From Thermocoleostomius sinensis A174 (GTDB lineage: Bacteria; Cyanobacteriota; Cyanobacteriia; Elainellales; Elainellaceae), in contig NZ_CP113797.1 in NCBI RefSeq assembly GCF_026802175.1, positions 434,001-498,000 of the forward strand: a stretch of DNA of 64,000 nucleotides, in the 5' to 3' direction. Every line of letters begins with the position of its first letter. Position 1 is the first letter of the stretch. The notes beneath the pieces were generated by a model that was not told the origin of the DNA, ran no database searches, and saw only the letters and a program-made list of their open reading frames with translations. This document shows, one piece after another, positions 42,231-51,283 of this stretch. Both the position numbers and the translations under genes were made by a program.

Positions 42231-44759
42231 CTAAACGGCTGCTTGCTGTCGTTGATACAGCGAATAATACAAGCCCTTTTCTTGAAGCAATCGATCGTGT
42301 GTTCCCCGTTCCACAATCATGCCCTTTTCCATCGTCAAGATCAAATCGGCTCGTTTTAAGGGAGCAAAGCGGTGGGCAATCAAAAACAGAGTGCGATTTT
42401 GCGAAACGCGCTTCAGGTTTTCCAAAACCTGCTGTTCGGTTTCAGCATCGAGGCTGCTGGTGGCTTCGTCCAAAATCAGAATCGGTGCCTCTGACAGGAA
42501 CAACCGCGCTAGGGTAATCCGCTGTCGTTGACCACCCGATAGAGACGTGCCACGTTCGCCCACATTGGTCTCATAGCCATACGGCAGATCGCAAATGAAA
42601 TCATGGGCCACGGCCAGGCGTGCCGCTTCTACGACTTGTTCGGCTGATACATCGGGATTGCCCAGCGTGATGTTTTCTAGAATCGTGCCATTAAACAAGA
42701 AATCTTCTTGCAGCACCACCGCAATTTGCGGCCGTAGCGAGGCCAAATCGGCGCTTTTGACATCAAAACCGTCAATCAAGATCCGTCCCGATTCGACTGG
42801 ATACAAGCGCTGAATTAGTTTAGAGAGCGTGCTTTTGCCAGAACCGCTGCGCCCAACAATGCCGACAAACATACCGGGTTCCACATCAAATGAAATGCCA
42901 CGCAAAATTGGCTCTTGCTCGTCGTTGTACCGGAAGAAGACCCGATCGAAGGAAACCTGTCCTCGCAAAGGCGGCAAGGTTAAGCCCGTGCCCGGTTCGG
43001 CTTCTGGAGCGGTGTTGAGAATATCGCCAATGCGATCGACCGCCAGCAGCACTTCCTGCAAGGTTTGCCACAGTTGAATCAGCCGCAGCAGCGGCCCTGT
43101 GACGCGACCTGACAGCATCTGGAATGCCACTAATTGTCCGATCGTCAGTTCTTGTTTAATCACCAACTGGGCCCCCACCCAGAGAATCAGCAGGGCCGAA
43201 AAGCTGGTGAGAAAATCGCCAATGTGATTACTAATATTGGCGGTAGTCGTGGCACGAAATCCGGTGCGGACAAAGCGAGCATACAGCCCTTCCCAGCGAT
43301 CGCGGGTGGGTTTTTCGGCGGCATGTGCCTTGACTGAGTGAATGCCGGTTACGGTTTCCACCAAAAATGACTGGCTATCGGCGCTGCGGTTGAAGGTTTC
43401 GTTGAGCCAGTTGCGCAAGATCGGCGTTGAAACCAACGTCAGGACGGCAAACAGAGGAATCACCGCCAGCGCTACCCCCGTCAGCTTCAGGTTGTAGTAC
43501 GCCATCATACCCAAGTACACCACCGAGAAGATGCTGTCGAGCACCACCGTCAGCGCTGTGCTAGTCAGGAATTGGCGAATTTCTTCTAGCTCCTGCACCC
43601 GGGCCACCGTATCGCCTACCCGTCGCGCTTCAAAGTAGGATAAGGGCAAGCGCAGCAAATGGCGAAATAGTTGCGCCGACAGTGCCATATCCAGCCGATT
43701 GGTTGTATGGGTGAAGATGAACATGCGTAACATGCCCAAGATCGCCTCAAACACCGCCGTGCCTAACAGAGCGATCGCCATCACGTCCAGGGTAGCCAAG
43801 CTGTTGTTGACCATCACCTTATCGATGATCACCTGAGTGATCACGGGAGTAGCTAATCCCAGCAGTTGCAGCGTAAACGACGCCAGCAGCACTTCTATTA
43901 ACAGTGTGCGGAACTTCCACACCGCTGGCAGGAACCAACTGAGGTTGAACCGTTCCTGTTTGCCGATCAGTTCCACTTGCCATAGCTGCCCGTCCCACGA
44001 TTCTTGCACCAGCGATCGCGGCATACTTTCGCAGGTTTGAGCGAGATTCATGGGGTCGCCAATAATTAGCCGATCGCCGCGCACACCATAGGCCACCACC
44101 CAATGCCCGTCTTGTTGCCACTGAAGCACTGCCGGGAAAGTAATGCGCTGCAAATCCTGCCAGTTACCGATCAGCAAGCGTCGCAGTTGCAAACCCAGTT
44201 TTTCACCTGCATTGATCAAATCTTTCGGGCGCTGTCCCCGTAGTTGTCGTTGCACCCATTCCAACTGGGCTGGCGCTTCCAGATATTGCGCTACCATGGT
44301 GAGACTAGCAGCGGCCGTGTTCAAGCCTGCTACTAAGGGATAGCTGGAGACAGGTTGCGGAGCCGTCGAAAAATTCGGCTGATAGCGCGATCGCACCGAT
44401 GCCCAGAACTGCTGAATTTCTGCTGAGTGGTAAGCCGCCCAAGCTTCTGCACTCCATGCCAACACTGTGACTTTCTTACTAGCAGCCCGGGCTTTCCAGC
44501 GATCGCTTAACTCCAGCCTATCCCCAAACCAGTCGCCTTGTTCCAGCACAATCGGTTTGCCGTCGTCAGGTACAAGCCGCACCTTGCCAGCTACAATCAA
44601 GAACTGGCCATTGGCTGATTCAGTAGACCAAATAATTTCGCCCAGCGTATAGGTTTGAGCGTTAGCCTGATTTTTCAGTTGCACTTGCTGATTGGCATTC
44701 AGCCAGCCCAGCGGCGGTTGATCCCAGTCCACCTGAACGAGTTGATCGTTGGTAATCAT
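42231..44759 (-). CDS. ABC exporter with cNMP-like and degenerate C39-like N-terminal domains
   Basis: 842 residues. Residues 1-115 resemble a cyclic-nucleotide-binding beta-roll (QFLIVAGKVRLVPDDG). Residues 130-250 resemble a C39 peptidase with GHWVVAYGV and IGDP kept but NTAAASLTMV where the catalytic Cys motif should be, so it cannot cleave leader peptides. This is like the HlyB C39-like domain that holds RTX substrates. A six-helix ABC membrane domain follows, then an ATPase with GRSGSGKST (Walker A), LSGGQRQR and LILDEATSSLD. The exporter gene overlaps a PPIase gene by ATGA. Probably exports an RTX-like or peptide substrate; no HlyD-type adaptor is nearby. Confidence 0.88.
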   Translation of the reverse strand: MITNDQLVQVDWDQPPLGWLNANQQVQLKNQANAQTYTLGEIIWSTESANGQFLIVAGKVRLVPDDGKPIVLEQGDWFGDRLELSDRWKARAASKKVTVLAWSAEAWAAYHSAEIQQFWASVRSRYQPNFSTAPQPVSSYPLVAGLNTAAASLTMVAQYLEAPAQLEWVQRQLRGQRPKDLINAGEKLGLQLRRLLIGNWQDLQRITFPAVLQWQQDGHWVVAYGVRGDRLIIGDPMNLAQTCESMPRSLVQESWDGQLWQVELIGKQERFNLSWFLPAVWKFRTLLIEVLLASFTLQLLGLATPVITQVIIDKVMVNNSLATLDVMAIALLGTAVFEAILGMLRMFIFTHTTNRLDMALSAQLFRHLLRLPLSYFEARRVGDTVARVQELEEIRQFLTSTALTVVLDSIFSVVYLGMMAYYNLKLTGVALAVIPLFAVLTLVSTPILRNWLNETFNRSADSQSFLVETVTGIHSVKAHAAEKPTRDRWEGLYARFVRTGFRATTTANISNHIGDFLTSFSALLILWVGAQLVIKQELTIGQLVAFQMLSGRVTGPLLRLIQLWQTLQEVLLAVDRIGDILNTAPEAEPGTGLTLPPLRGQVSFDRVFFRYNDEQEPILRGISFDVEPGMFVGIVGRSGSGKSTLSKLIQRLYPVESGRILIDGFDVKSADLASLRPQIAVVLQEDFLFNGTILENITLGNPDVSAEQVVEAARLAVAHDFICDLPYGYETNVGERGTSLSGGQRQRITLARLFLSEAPILILDEATSSLDAETEQQVLENLKRVSQNRTLFLIAHRFAPLKRADLILTMEKGMIVERGTHDRLLQEKGLYYSLYQRQQAAV

Positions 44760-45517
44760 GCCCCTATTTGTAGCTTGATGGGTAACGATTGCATTTTTTC
44801 AGCGAGCCACTGTTCAAAGAGTTCATCTTGTAAGCCCTGCTGAAGCTGTGGCTGATCGAGCGAGGCCGGCAGCACGTCTTCTACTCGAAATAGCCCCCAG
44901 CGATCTTCCAGATGGAGTGGGCCCACCACATCACCCGGTTTTGCCAAATCAGCCGCCGATCGTAGCATATCTGGCATTGTGCCTCGGCTAACGGGGCCCA
45001 CCATGCCGTTCATGATTCTATCGTCAGTAATAGAATACTCGCGGGCTAGCTGTTCAAACGATGCTCCCTCTTGGAGTTGGCTGTACAACTCGTCAGCAAG
45101 TTCCTTATCTGTGACGATAATTCGAGACAGTACCACCCGATCGAGAAAAACTTTGCGTTCAATAAAATATTCTTGTAGTTTCGACTCTGTCACGACTTCT
45201 TTGAGTCGCTTAAACTTAAAACTTAGTGAGATTTGGTTATGGAATGCTTCATAGGTTAAGGCATTTTCAGTCAACCACTCTTGAAACGCGTCAGAATCGG
45301 TCAACTGATTTTGTAAGCGAAAATCAACGATCGCCTGCTCAATGACCGCCGGATTTACCTCTAAATCGCTTCGTGACTGTAATGCACGCTCAATGACGAA
45401 CTGCCGCACGATATCCCCAATAAACGCATCCAGCTTGCGACTAGCTTGCAAATAGTTCAGCACTTGCCCAATGGAAATGGGCTGTTCGTCAATTGTCAGA
45501 AAAGTTTCGGAGGACAT
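44756..45517 (-). CDS. Parvulin-type peptidyl-prolyl isomerase
   Basis: 253 residues. A helical SurA-like N-terminal region precedes a PpiC domain (about residues 125-220: LSRIIVTDKELADELYSQLQ, FEQLAREYSITDD, GMVGPVSRGTMPD, VVGPLHLEDRWGLFRVEDV). No signal peptide is visible, so it may act in the cytosol on the exporter's substrate. ATGA overlap with the ABC exporter gene downstream shows coupled translation. Confidence 0.88.
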   Translation of the reverse strand: MSSETFLTIDEQPISIGQVLNYLQASRKLDAFIGDIVRQFVIERALQSRSDLEVNPAVIEQAIVDFRLQNQLTDSDAFQEWLTENALTYEAFHNQISLSFKFKRLKEVVTESKLQEYFIERKVFLDRVVLSRIIVTDKELADELYSQLQEGASFEQLAREYSITDDRIMNGMVGPVSRGTMPDMLRSAADLAKPGDVVGPLHLEDRWGLFRVEDVLPASLDQPQLQQGLQDELFEQWLAEKMQSLPIKLQIGA

Positions 45518-45782
45518 GTATCACACTTGGACTTCAGCAACCCCATTATGCCCAAACTCTAGAGGGCAACGTGCAATCTTAATCCGTTAGGTTAAGTAAG
45601 ATTACGCGATGCTGCTGCGATCATGAAGCGATCGTGAAGACAATGATCCTTAAACTAAACGAGATCTTTTGGACTACTTCTCCCTCTTCCTCCCTCTTCT
45701 TGCCCAAGCGACGGGATTGACGGTATTACACGGTTACAAGTTCAGGCGTGGTTGTCCTAGAAGATTGATGAAGATTGATAGA

Positions 45783-47042
45783 CTAGAGTAATTGTCGCCG
45801 CAGCAAATCCAAGGCACTACAGGCACTTAACCACCGCACCCAATCGCGGCCGCGAAAGCTTCCAAACTGAAACCGAACCGCTTTAGCTGATTGATTTGAT
45901 TCTGCCACACCAATATAGACCAAGCCCACAGGTTTAGTCTCTGTGCCGCCATCCGGTCCAGCAATGCCAGTAATGCTCAATCCCCACGTTGTACCTAGTC
46001 GATCGCGCACACCCACCGCCATCTGACAAGCAACGTCCTCGCTGACAGCTCCCTGTTGCACCAAGGTGTCTGGCTTAACACCCAATAAATTTACTTTGAC
46101 CTGATTGTCGTAGGCAATGACGCCGCCTTTGAAATAGATGGAACTGCCCGCAATAGTGGTGAGCAAATGCCCCAAACCGCCCCCTGTACAAGATTCAGCC
46201 ACCGCCACAGTTTGCTGTTTGGACATCAGCAGTTTCCCCACAACTGATGCCAGCGAATCGTCATCCACTCCAAAACAATCGGCTCCAGCGATCGCTTGAA
46301 TTTGTTGCACCACTGGATCGATCGTGGCAAGGGCAGTGGCTTCGTTGGGTGCTTTAGTCGAAACGCGCAGTCTGACTTCACCATTACCGGCGTAAGGGGC
46401 CACAGTCGGGTTGGTCAATTGCAGCAACGGCGCTACTTTCTCGGCTAAGGTAGATTCGGCCACGCCCCAAAACCTCAGCGTGCGACTGTAAATAATCTCC
46501 TGTCCCCATCCCTGGCTCATCAAATAGGGAACCGCTGTCTGTCGCCACATTGCCTTCATTTCACTGGGCACACCTGGAAAAGTCAGAATCGTCAATCCGG
46601 CACGAGGACTCCAAATCATCCCCGGTGCACTACCTGTTGGATTCGGCAAAATCTCTGCCCCTTGGGGCAACAGTGCTTGTTTACGATTGCTGGGAACCAT
46701 CACCCGCCCCCGCTGCGCAAACTTGCGCGCCATATCTTCCAAAACTTCTGGACGCTCGACAAGTGGCACATTGAACAATTCTGCTAACGTTTCGGTGGTC
46801 AAATCGTCTGGTGTGGGCCCTAATCCCCCAGTGAAAATCAACAAGCGCGATCGCTCGCAAGCAATGGCTACCGCTTTCTGAATTCGTAGTGGATTATCAC
46901 CCACTACTGTTTGGTAATAGTGCGGAATGCCAAGCTGGGCCAACTCCTGTGCCAAAAACTGAGCATTAGTATTGAGAATTTCCCCAAGCAGGAGCTCTGT
47001 CCCGATCGAAATCACTTCAGCGCTGCGGTTGTCTTCAGTCAT
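45783..47042 (-). CDS. cinA: CinA-family protein (MoCF domain + nicotinamide-nucleotide amidase)
   Basis: 419 residues. The N-terminal half (IGTELLLGEILNTNAQFLAQ, FTGGLGPTPDDLT) is the MoCF-like pyrophosphatase domain; the C-terminal part (VAVAESCTGGGLGHLLTTIA, FKGGVIAYDNQVK, GIAGPDGGTETKPVGLVYIG) is the NMN deamidase. It recycles pyridine nucleotides; the name comes from a link to competence. Confidence 0.96.
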   Translation of the reverse strand: MTEDNRSAEVISIGTELLLGEILNTNAQFLAQELAQLGIPHYYQTVVGDNPLRIQKAVAIACERSRLLIFTGGLGPTPDDLTTETLAELFNVPLVERPEVLEDMARKFAQRGRVMVPSNRKQALLPQGAEILPNPTGSAPGMIWSPRAGLTILTFPGVPSEMKAMWRQTAVPYLMSQGWGQEIIYSRTLRFWGVAESTLAEKVAPLLQLTNPTVAPYAGNGEVRLRVSTKAPNEATALATIDPVVQQIQAIAGADCFGVDDDSLASVVGKLLMSKQQTVAVAESCTGGGLGHLLTTIAGSSIYFKGGVIAYDNQVKVNLLGVKPDTLVQQGAVSEDVACQMAVGVRDRLGTTWGLSITGIAGPDGGTETKPVGLVYIGVAESNQSAKAVRFQFGSFRGRDWVRWLSACSALDLLRRQLL

Positions 47043-47120
47043 GACGGAGGGGGAAAGAAAAAGAATGTAAGATGGGAAAGGGAAAGATCAAAACACTTCT
47101 AATCTAACCTCCACCTGGAA

Positions 47121-47162
47121 ATTCTCAACTCCCAATCCCTAATTCCCAACTTCCAATTCCTA
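47121..47162. repeat. Heptamer-like CCCAA/TTCC repeat
   Basis: Tandem variants of CTCCCAA, TCCCTAA and TTCCAAC fill the gap between cinA and the WecA-like gene, the same type as at 2868-2932 and 54041-54074. Confidence 0.7.
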
Positions 47163-47163
47163 C

Positions 47164-48213
47164 CTACTGTTGCCGAGCGTGTTGTCGAACCTTCCAGCCC
47201 GTATAACTCAGCAGCACCGTAGCGGCAATCGCGTAGGTAAAGCCACTTGGAATGCCAGAAAAAGCCAGCGCCAGGGTTCCCACCCATAAGGTTAAGGTGT
47301 AAATGAATAAGACGGTTAACCGTTGTGATAGTCCAGCTTTCAGCAAGCGGTGATGTAGGTGGCGTTTATCAGCAATAAAGGGAGAACGTCCGTTACGAAT
47401 GCGATCGAAAATGACCGCTGACATGTCTAGAATGGGTACTGCCAGAATCAAATAAGGCAGTAGAACCGCCACCGTTGTCACACTTTTTACCAACCCAACT
47501 ACGCCGACGCCGGCCAAGGTAAACCCCATGAAATAGGCTCCGCCATCGCCCATAAAAATCTGGGCCGGATTGAAGTTGTAGCGCAGAAATCCTAGAGCAC
47601 TCCCCGCTAGGGCAGCAGCAATTAACGCCGCGGCTGGCTGGTTCATAAACAAACACACCACCAGCATCACAACCGCCGCAATTCCAGAAACACCCGCCGC
47701 CAAGCCATCTAAGCCGTCAATCCAGTTAATGGCATTTACCATCCCAACGAGCCAAGTAACAGTGAGCGGCAAGCTGATCCATACGGGTAACAGTACTAGA
47801 CCCACAAACGGAACCGTGAGAAACTCAATCTGTACCCCTACCTGCCAAGCACAACAAGCCACTGCCACCTGTAAAAATAGCCGGAGATGCGGAGAGAGGC
47901 TAAAGAGATCATCGGCTAGCCCAATTAAGAAAAACGCTAAACCACCGATCGTCACACCCCAAATCTCGTACTCTTTATCGGGGGGAAGCACCCCAAAGCC
48001 GCCAGTCCACCAAATACATAGCAGCGCAATCAACGTACCCAAAAAAATAGAAACACCGCCCAAGCGCACCATTGGACGACTGTGAATTTTACGCCCACCA
48101 GGAGCATCAAAAAAACCTTTTTTTAATCCGATTTTTCTGACCAACGGTGTGGTCAAGAGGACGACCACCGCAGAAATCAGGAATGCAGCAACGTGATAGA
48201 ACTGAGGGGGCAT
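47164..48213 (-). CDS. WecA/TagO-like undecaprenyl-phosphate sugar-1-phosphate transferase
   Basis: 349 residues, about 11 membrane helices. LADDLFSLSPHLRLFLQ, GMVNAINWIDGLDGLAAG (metal-binding DG-LDG) and ADKRHLHHRLLKAGLS (nucleotide sugar loop) are the signatures of polyprenyl-phosphate N-acetylaminosugar-1-phosphate transferases. It starts glycan assembly on a lipid carrier, for cell-surface polysaccharide. It is not MraY itself, as HLHHRL marks the WecA/TagO branch. Confidence 0.92.
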   Translation of the reverse strand: MPPQFYHVAAFLISAVVVLLTTPLVRKIGLKKGFFDAPGGRKIHSRPMVRLGGVSIFLGTLIALLCIWWTGGFGVLPPDKEYEIWGVTIGGLAFFLIGLADDLFSLSPHLRLFLQVAVACCAWQVGVQIEFLTVPFVGLVLLPVWISLPLTVTWLVGMVNAINWIDGLDGLAAGVSGIAAVVMLVVCLFMNQPAAALIAAALAGSALGFLRYNFNPAQIFMGDGGAYFMGFTLAGVGVVGLVKSVTTVAVLLPYLILAVPILDMSAVIFDRIRNGRSPFIADKRHLHHRLLKAGLSQRLTVLFIYTLTLWVGTLALAFSGIPSGFTYAIAATVLLSYTGWKVRQHARQQ

Positions 48214-49059
48214 CTGAAGTCAATGGGTACAGCGACAATGGATACAGAAAAAATGAATTGATGAGCCAGACCAATGCGAGATAGGCAACACAGCTAAAGC
48301 CTACATTGAACTCTACCCTAAAACTAGAAAGATCAAGCAGAGCTTTTGCGATCGTTGTCAACTCAGGTCAGATTGAATGAATGATCTTGAACAGCATCAT
48401 CAGGCAAAGCAGAGGGACTGAGATATGACCTGAATCACTCCTGACCAACCTTTGCCCGAAAGTAGTTTTAACACAACATTCCAAGGATGTATGCATTAAT
48501 TTTTTGATGCTACAAATTGCACCTAACATTAGAACCTGGCTCAGTAATCACTCAGGTTTTAAAGGGTGCATCTCACTTTCGTATCTGTGTGGTTGTAACA
48601 GCCCTCATCCCCCTGCCCCTTCTCCCGAGGTTAAGAGAAGGGAAGTCAGAGAAAAATGACTCGGCTCAAATTAAAACCAATTCTTCCAGATCAAAGTCTC
48701 TCGCCCGGACTTGGGAGAGGAATGATTTAAGGTGAGGGCTTACACAACTGATGCACTTGATTCTAAGTAACTATTACGCTTCTCTCTCGACCACTTACAA
48801 CCTTAAACAGGACACTTTGACGAACTGTTGCAAAACTAATTGCAAAACTAATTGCAAAAATGAATCGCCCGACCGATCGACCGAGCGATTTGCATCCAAA
48901 ATGCTTCATCGTCATTGAGACACTAAGAGATGGCCGCTAGCCTAAAAATCACTAGGCAAAAAGTGCTAATTATCGAAATGTCGCAGGTAAAAGAATACCA
49001 AGAAAAATGATTCACTGCAAAATGGCTACGTTGGTTGACTAGCTGATTGAACCATTTGC
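48214..49059. other. 846-bp intergenic region containing repeat copy 2
   Basis: Contains the interspersed repeat at 48601-48740 and otherwise no gene I can support. It also contains a short direct repeat of TAATTGCAAAACTAATTGCA at about 48834-48860. A plus-strand frame at 48517-48735 lies across the repeat and is discounted. Confidence 0.5.
48601..48740. repeat. Interspersed palindromic repeat, copy 2
   Basis: GCCCTCATCCCCCTGCCCCT on the left and GGTGAGGGCT on the right, with TCTCCCGAGG and TTGGGAGAGG as inner arms. Related to copies at 10911-10988 and 55666-55758. Confidence 0.75.
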
Positions 49060-49368
49060 TTAATTAGACATTGGGCGGGACGGAAAATCTGAAGGCACTT
49101 CAACAATCTCCTCAATCCAAACACCATCTAACGCTGCCCATTCAGTTGGACTGGGGATCTGATCAGAGAGATAGGCTCGTTGCGCCATCTCGGTCATGTA
49201 GCCGACATAGTGCCCCATCAGAAAATAGACTGCTACCAGTGCCGCTGCTGCCGATGAAACCAGAAATCCTGCTAGCATCAGCGAGAACTCTCGATGTTGA
49301 ACAGCTTCCTGCATCAGATGCAGGGCCCATGCAACAAGACCAATGACTATGATCAGAATAAAGAACAT
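49060..49368 (-). CDS. Small membrane protein, 102 aa, unknown
   Basis: Two hydrophobic helices (FFILIIVIGLVAWALHLM and FSLMLAGFLVSSAAAALVAVYF, residues 2-19 and 28-49) followed by an acidic soluble tail (PTEWAALDGVWIEEIVEVPS). No family recognised. Lone gene; 400 nt to hisF. Confidence 0.55.
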   Translation of the reverse strand: MFFILIIVIGLVAWALHLMQEAVQHREFSLMLAGFLVSSAAAALVAVYFLMGHYVGYMTEMAQRAYLSDQIPSPTEWAALDGVWIEEIVEVPSDFPSRPMSN

Positions 49369-49437
49369 TTTTAAATTGGTTTTTACGATTCGTAATGTTT
49401 ACATATATTAACAGCTTCTCAGAATTCTGTCTGTAGG

Positions 49438-49665
49438 TTGATGTACCCACGGATAGACACAAACGAGTGCGAGAGGCATATTGTTGAAGAATTGCTTGAA
49501 ACCCTTCAACTTAAGATGACAGCGATATTGACTGCTGCTGCCATTATTGCTCTATATCTAGAAATCTTTAACAACTCGATCGCTGCCTATAGTGTGTACG
49601 AAGAATGCAAAAAATTACAACGTCGTCTCATTGAAATTTCTTATCTGCGAGTTAATTGTGCCTAA
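49438..49665 (+). CDS. Possible small membrane protein, 75 aa (weak)
   Basis: ATG at 49441 after an in-frame TTG at 49438. One hydrophobic helix (AILTAAAIIALYLEIFNN) flanked by charged ends; no strong ribosome-binding site and no known family. Divergent from the 102-aa gene. Could be chance. Confidence 0.25.
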   Translation: MMYPRIDTNECERHIVEELLETLQLKMTAILTAAAIIALYLEIFNNSIAAYSVYEECKKLQRRLIEISYLRVNCA

Positions 49666-49762
49666 CTGTGCAATACAGGAGTATGTAGTGCAATTTAAAC
49701 GTAAATCGTCACACACGACTCACAAAACTCCAGATCAATCGAGCAAGCAACGCTTCCTTGAA

Positions 49763-50557
49763 CTAGGGCTGTTCAATCCAATCTGCACGATTCATCCGAA
49801 CTGGAACTTGGTGTTCGAGCAAATAATCCTTAATTTGCGCAACAGTTAGCTGCCCATAGTGCAACAGCGAAGCTAGCAGCGCAGCCTCGGCTTTGCCCTC
49901 GGTCAACGCTTGATAAATGTGATGACAGTTGCCTGCTCCGCCCGAAGCAATCACTGGAATTTGCACATGTTCAGCGATCGTCCGAGTTAGATCTAAGTCA
50001 TACCCTGCCTGTGTACCGTCAGCATCCATGCTTGTCACCAGCAATTCACCTGCACCGCGTTGTTCAACGTCTTTGGCCCAGGCAATCGCATCTATCCCCG
50101 TATTGTCTCGTCCACCTCGCACATACACATCCCAGCCAGGGTTTGTGGGGTCAGTCCGCCGCCGTGCATCAATGGCGATGACAATACATTGATTGCCAAA
50201 CCGATCGCTGGCTCGATTGACCAATTCTGGATCGCGCACTGCCGCAGAATTGAGGCTCACCTTATCAGCCCCGGCTCGCAGTAATTGTTTGATCGTGTCC
50301 AATGACTGAATACCACCACCCACTGTCAGCGGAATGAATACCTGTTCAGCCGTGCGGTACACCACATCAATAATAATGTTGCGGTCTTCGTGGGTTGCTG
50401 TGATATCCAGAAATACAAGTTCGTCGGCTCCGGCATCGTTATATACCTGAGCTAGCTCGACCGGATCGCCCGCATCTCGCAAATCTACAAAATTAACGCC
50501 TTTGACAACACGACCCGACTTGACATCTAAACAAGGCAAAATGCGCTTCGCTAACAT
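49763..50557 (-). CDS. hisF: Imidazole glycerol phosphate synthase, cyclase subunit
   Basis: 264 residues. [19 protein letters not shown] (catalytic first Asp), [21 protein letters not shown] (second catalytic Asp) and [10 protein letters not shown] are HisF signatures. With HisH it makes IGP and AICAR in histidine synthesis. Usual length. Confidence 0.97.
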   Translation of the reverse strand: MLAKRILPCLDVKSGRVVKGVNFVDLRDAGDPVELAQVYNDAGADELVFLDITATHEDRNIIIDVVYRTAEQVFIPLTVGGGIQSLDTIKQLLRAGADKVSLNSAAVRDPELVNRASDRFGNQCIVIAIDARRRTDPTNPGWDVYVRGGRDNTGIDAIAWAKDVEQRGAGELLVTSMDADGTQAGYDLDLTRTIAEHVQIPVIASGGAGNCHHIYQALTEGKAEAALLASLLHYGQLTVAQIKDYLLEHQVPVRMNRADWIEQP

Positions 50558-50788
50558 GACGACTGATGATGATTAGGTACTACTGAATCAGGTGAATTAC
50601 AAATCAATTGCATTAGGACGGTTTTCAGATTACCCCAGTTTTTTCACTTTCTCAGTGTTCTTTTGGGAAATTCCCAAACGTCTGCTTAGAAATCTCAAAA
50701 ACTCGATCGATCGATTGCGTAATCGCGTGCAATACACTGATACACTGTTGGGTGGTTTGTCCGTGGTTTGTCCATAGTTGGAGTGGTG

Positions 50789-50983
50789 ATGGAAATAGGT
50801 CAAAAAGTTCGAGTGCGGCGTTTACGCGATCGCACTTCACAGGAAGTTGTTAAACGCCTGGGTAAAACAGGAATCATTCGAGAATTTAGAGTGGTCGATG
50901 GCAGTGGTCTAGGCATTGTCGTGAAGTTTGATGATAATTTCACGACCTGGTTTTTTGAGGATGAATTGGAAGTAATCGGTTAA
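50789..50983 (+). CDS. DUF2862 protein, 64 aa
   Basis: MEIGQKVRVRRLRDRTSQEV and KRLGKTGIIREFRVVDGSGL match the small cyanobacterial DUF2862 family, an SH3-like beta-barrel fold of unknown role. ATG at 50789 is the family start; an in-frame TTG at 50768 is not used. Confidence 0.88.
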   Translation: MEIGQKVRVRRLRDRTSQEVVKRLGKTGIIREFRVVDGSGLGIVVKFDDNFTTWFFEDELEVIG

Positions 50984-51283
50984 AACCGATCCGATCGGGT
51001 GGGAAATCCCTCCTAACCATCCACGGCTAGCCGTATGAACAATGAAAAGGGGCATGAGCTAGGCGACGTGATGGAGTATGGAGTTGACTGAAGTGTTGAC
51101 CCTTGTGGCGCTAATTCGGATGAGCCATGATGGTTAACTTAGTAAGCTCACTCGCCTTTAGATGAGCAAGGCAAGAGCTTGAGCAGTTACTCCATACCCA
51201 GCCTTTACATATAAGTTGATAGTTGCATCGCACTTGGTTTGAGCCTGTTCATACTGTTGACGTTTGGGGTAGAAGATCTAGAG
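50984..51283. other. 300-bp gap with possible RNA structure
   Basis: GTATGGAG near 51077-51084 pairs with CTCCATAC near 51190-51197, and CCGATCCGATCGGG forms a short hairpin just after the DUF2862 stop. It could be a leader of the next gene, a terminator and spacer, or nothing. No gene seen. Confidence 0.35.

Noticed and set aside
48517-48735. 72-codon plus-strand frame
   Set aside because: Lies mostly in the interspersed repeat at 48601-48740.
51030-51060. Similarity of GCTAGCCGTATGAACAATGA to group II intron domain V
   Set aside because: The complementary arm (ACGTACGGTTC-like) and the AGC triad are missing, and there is no intron-encoded protein.
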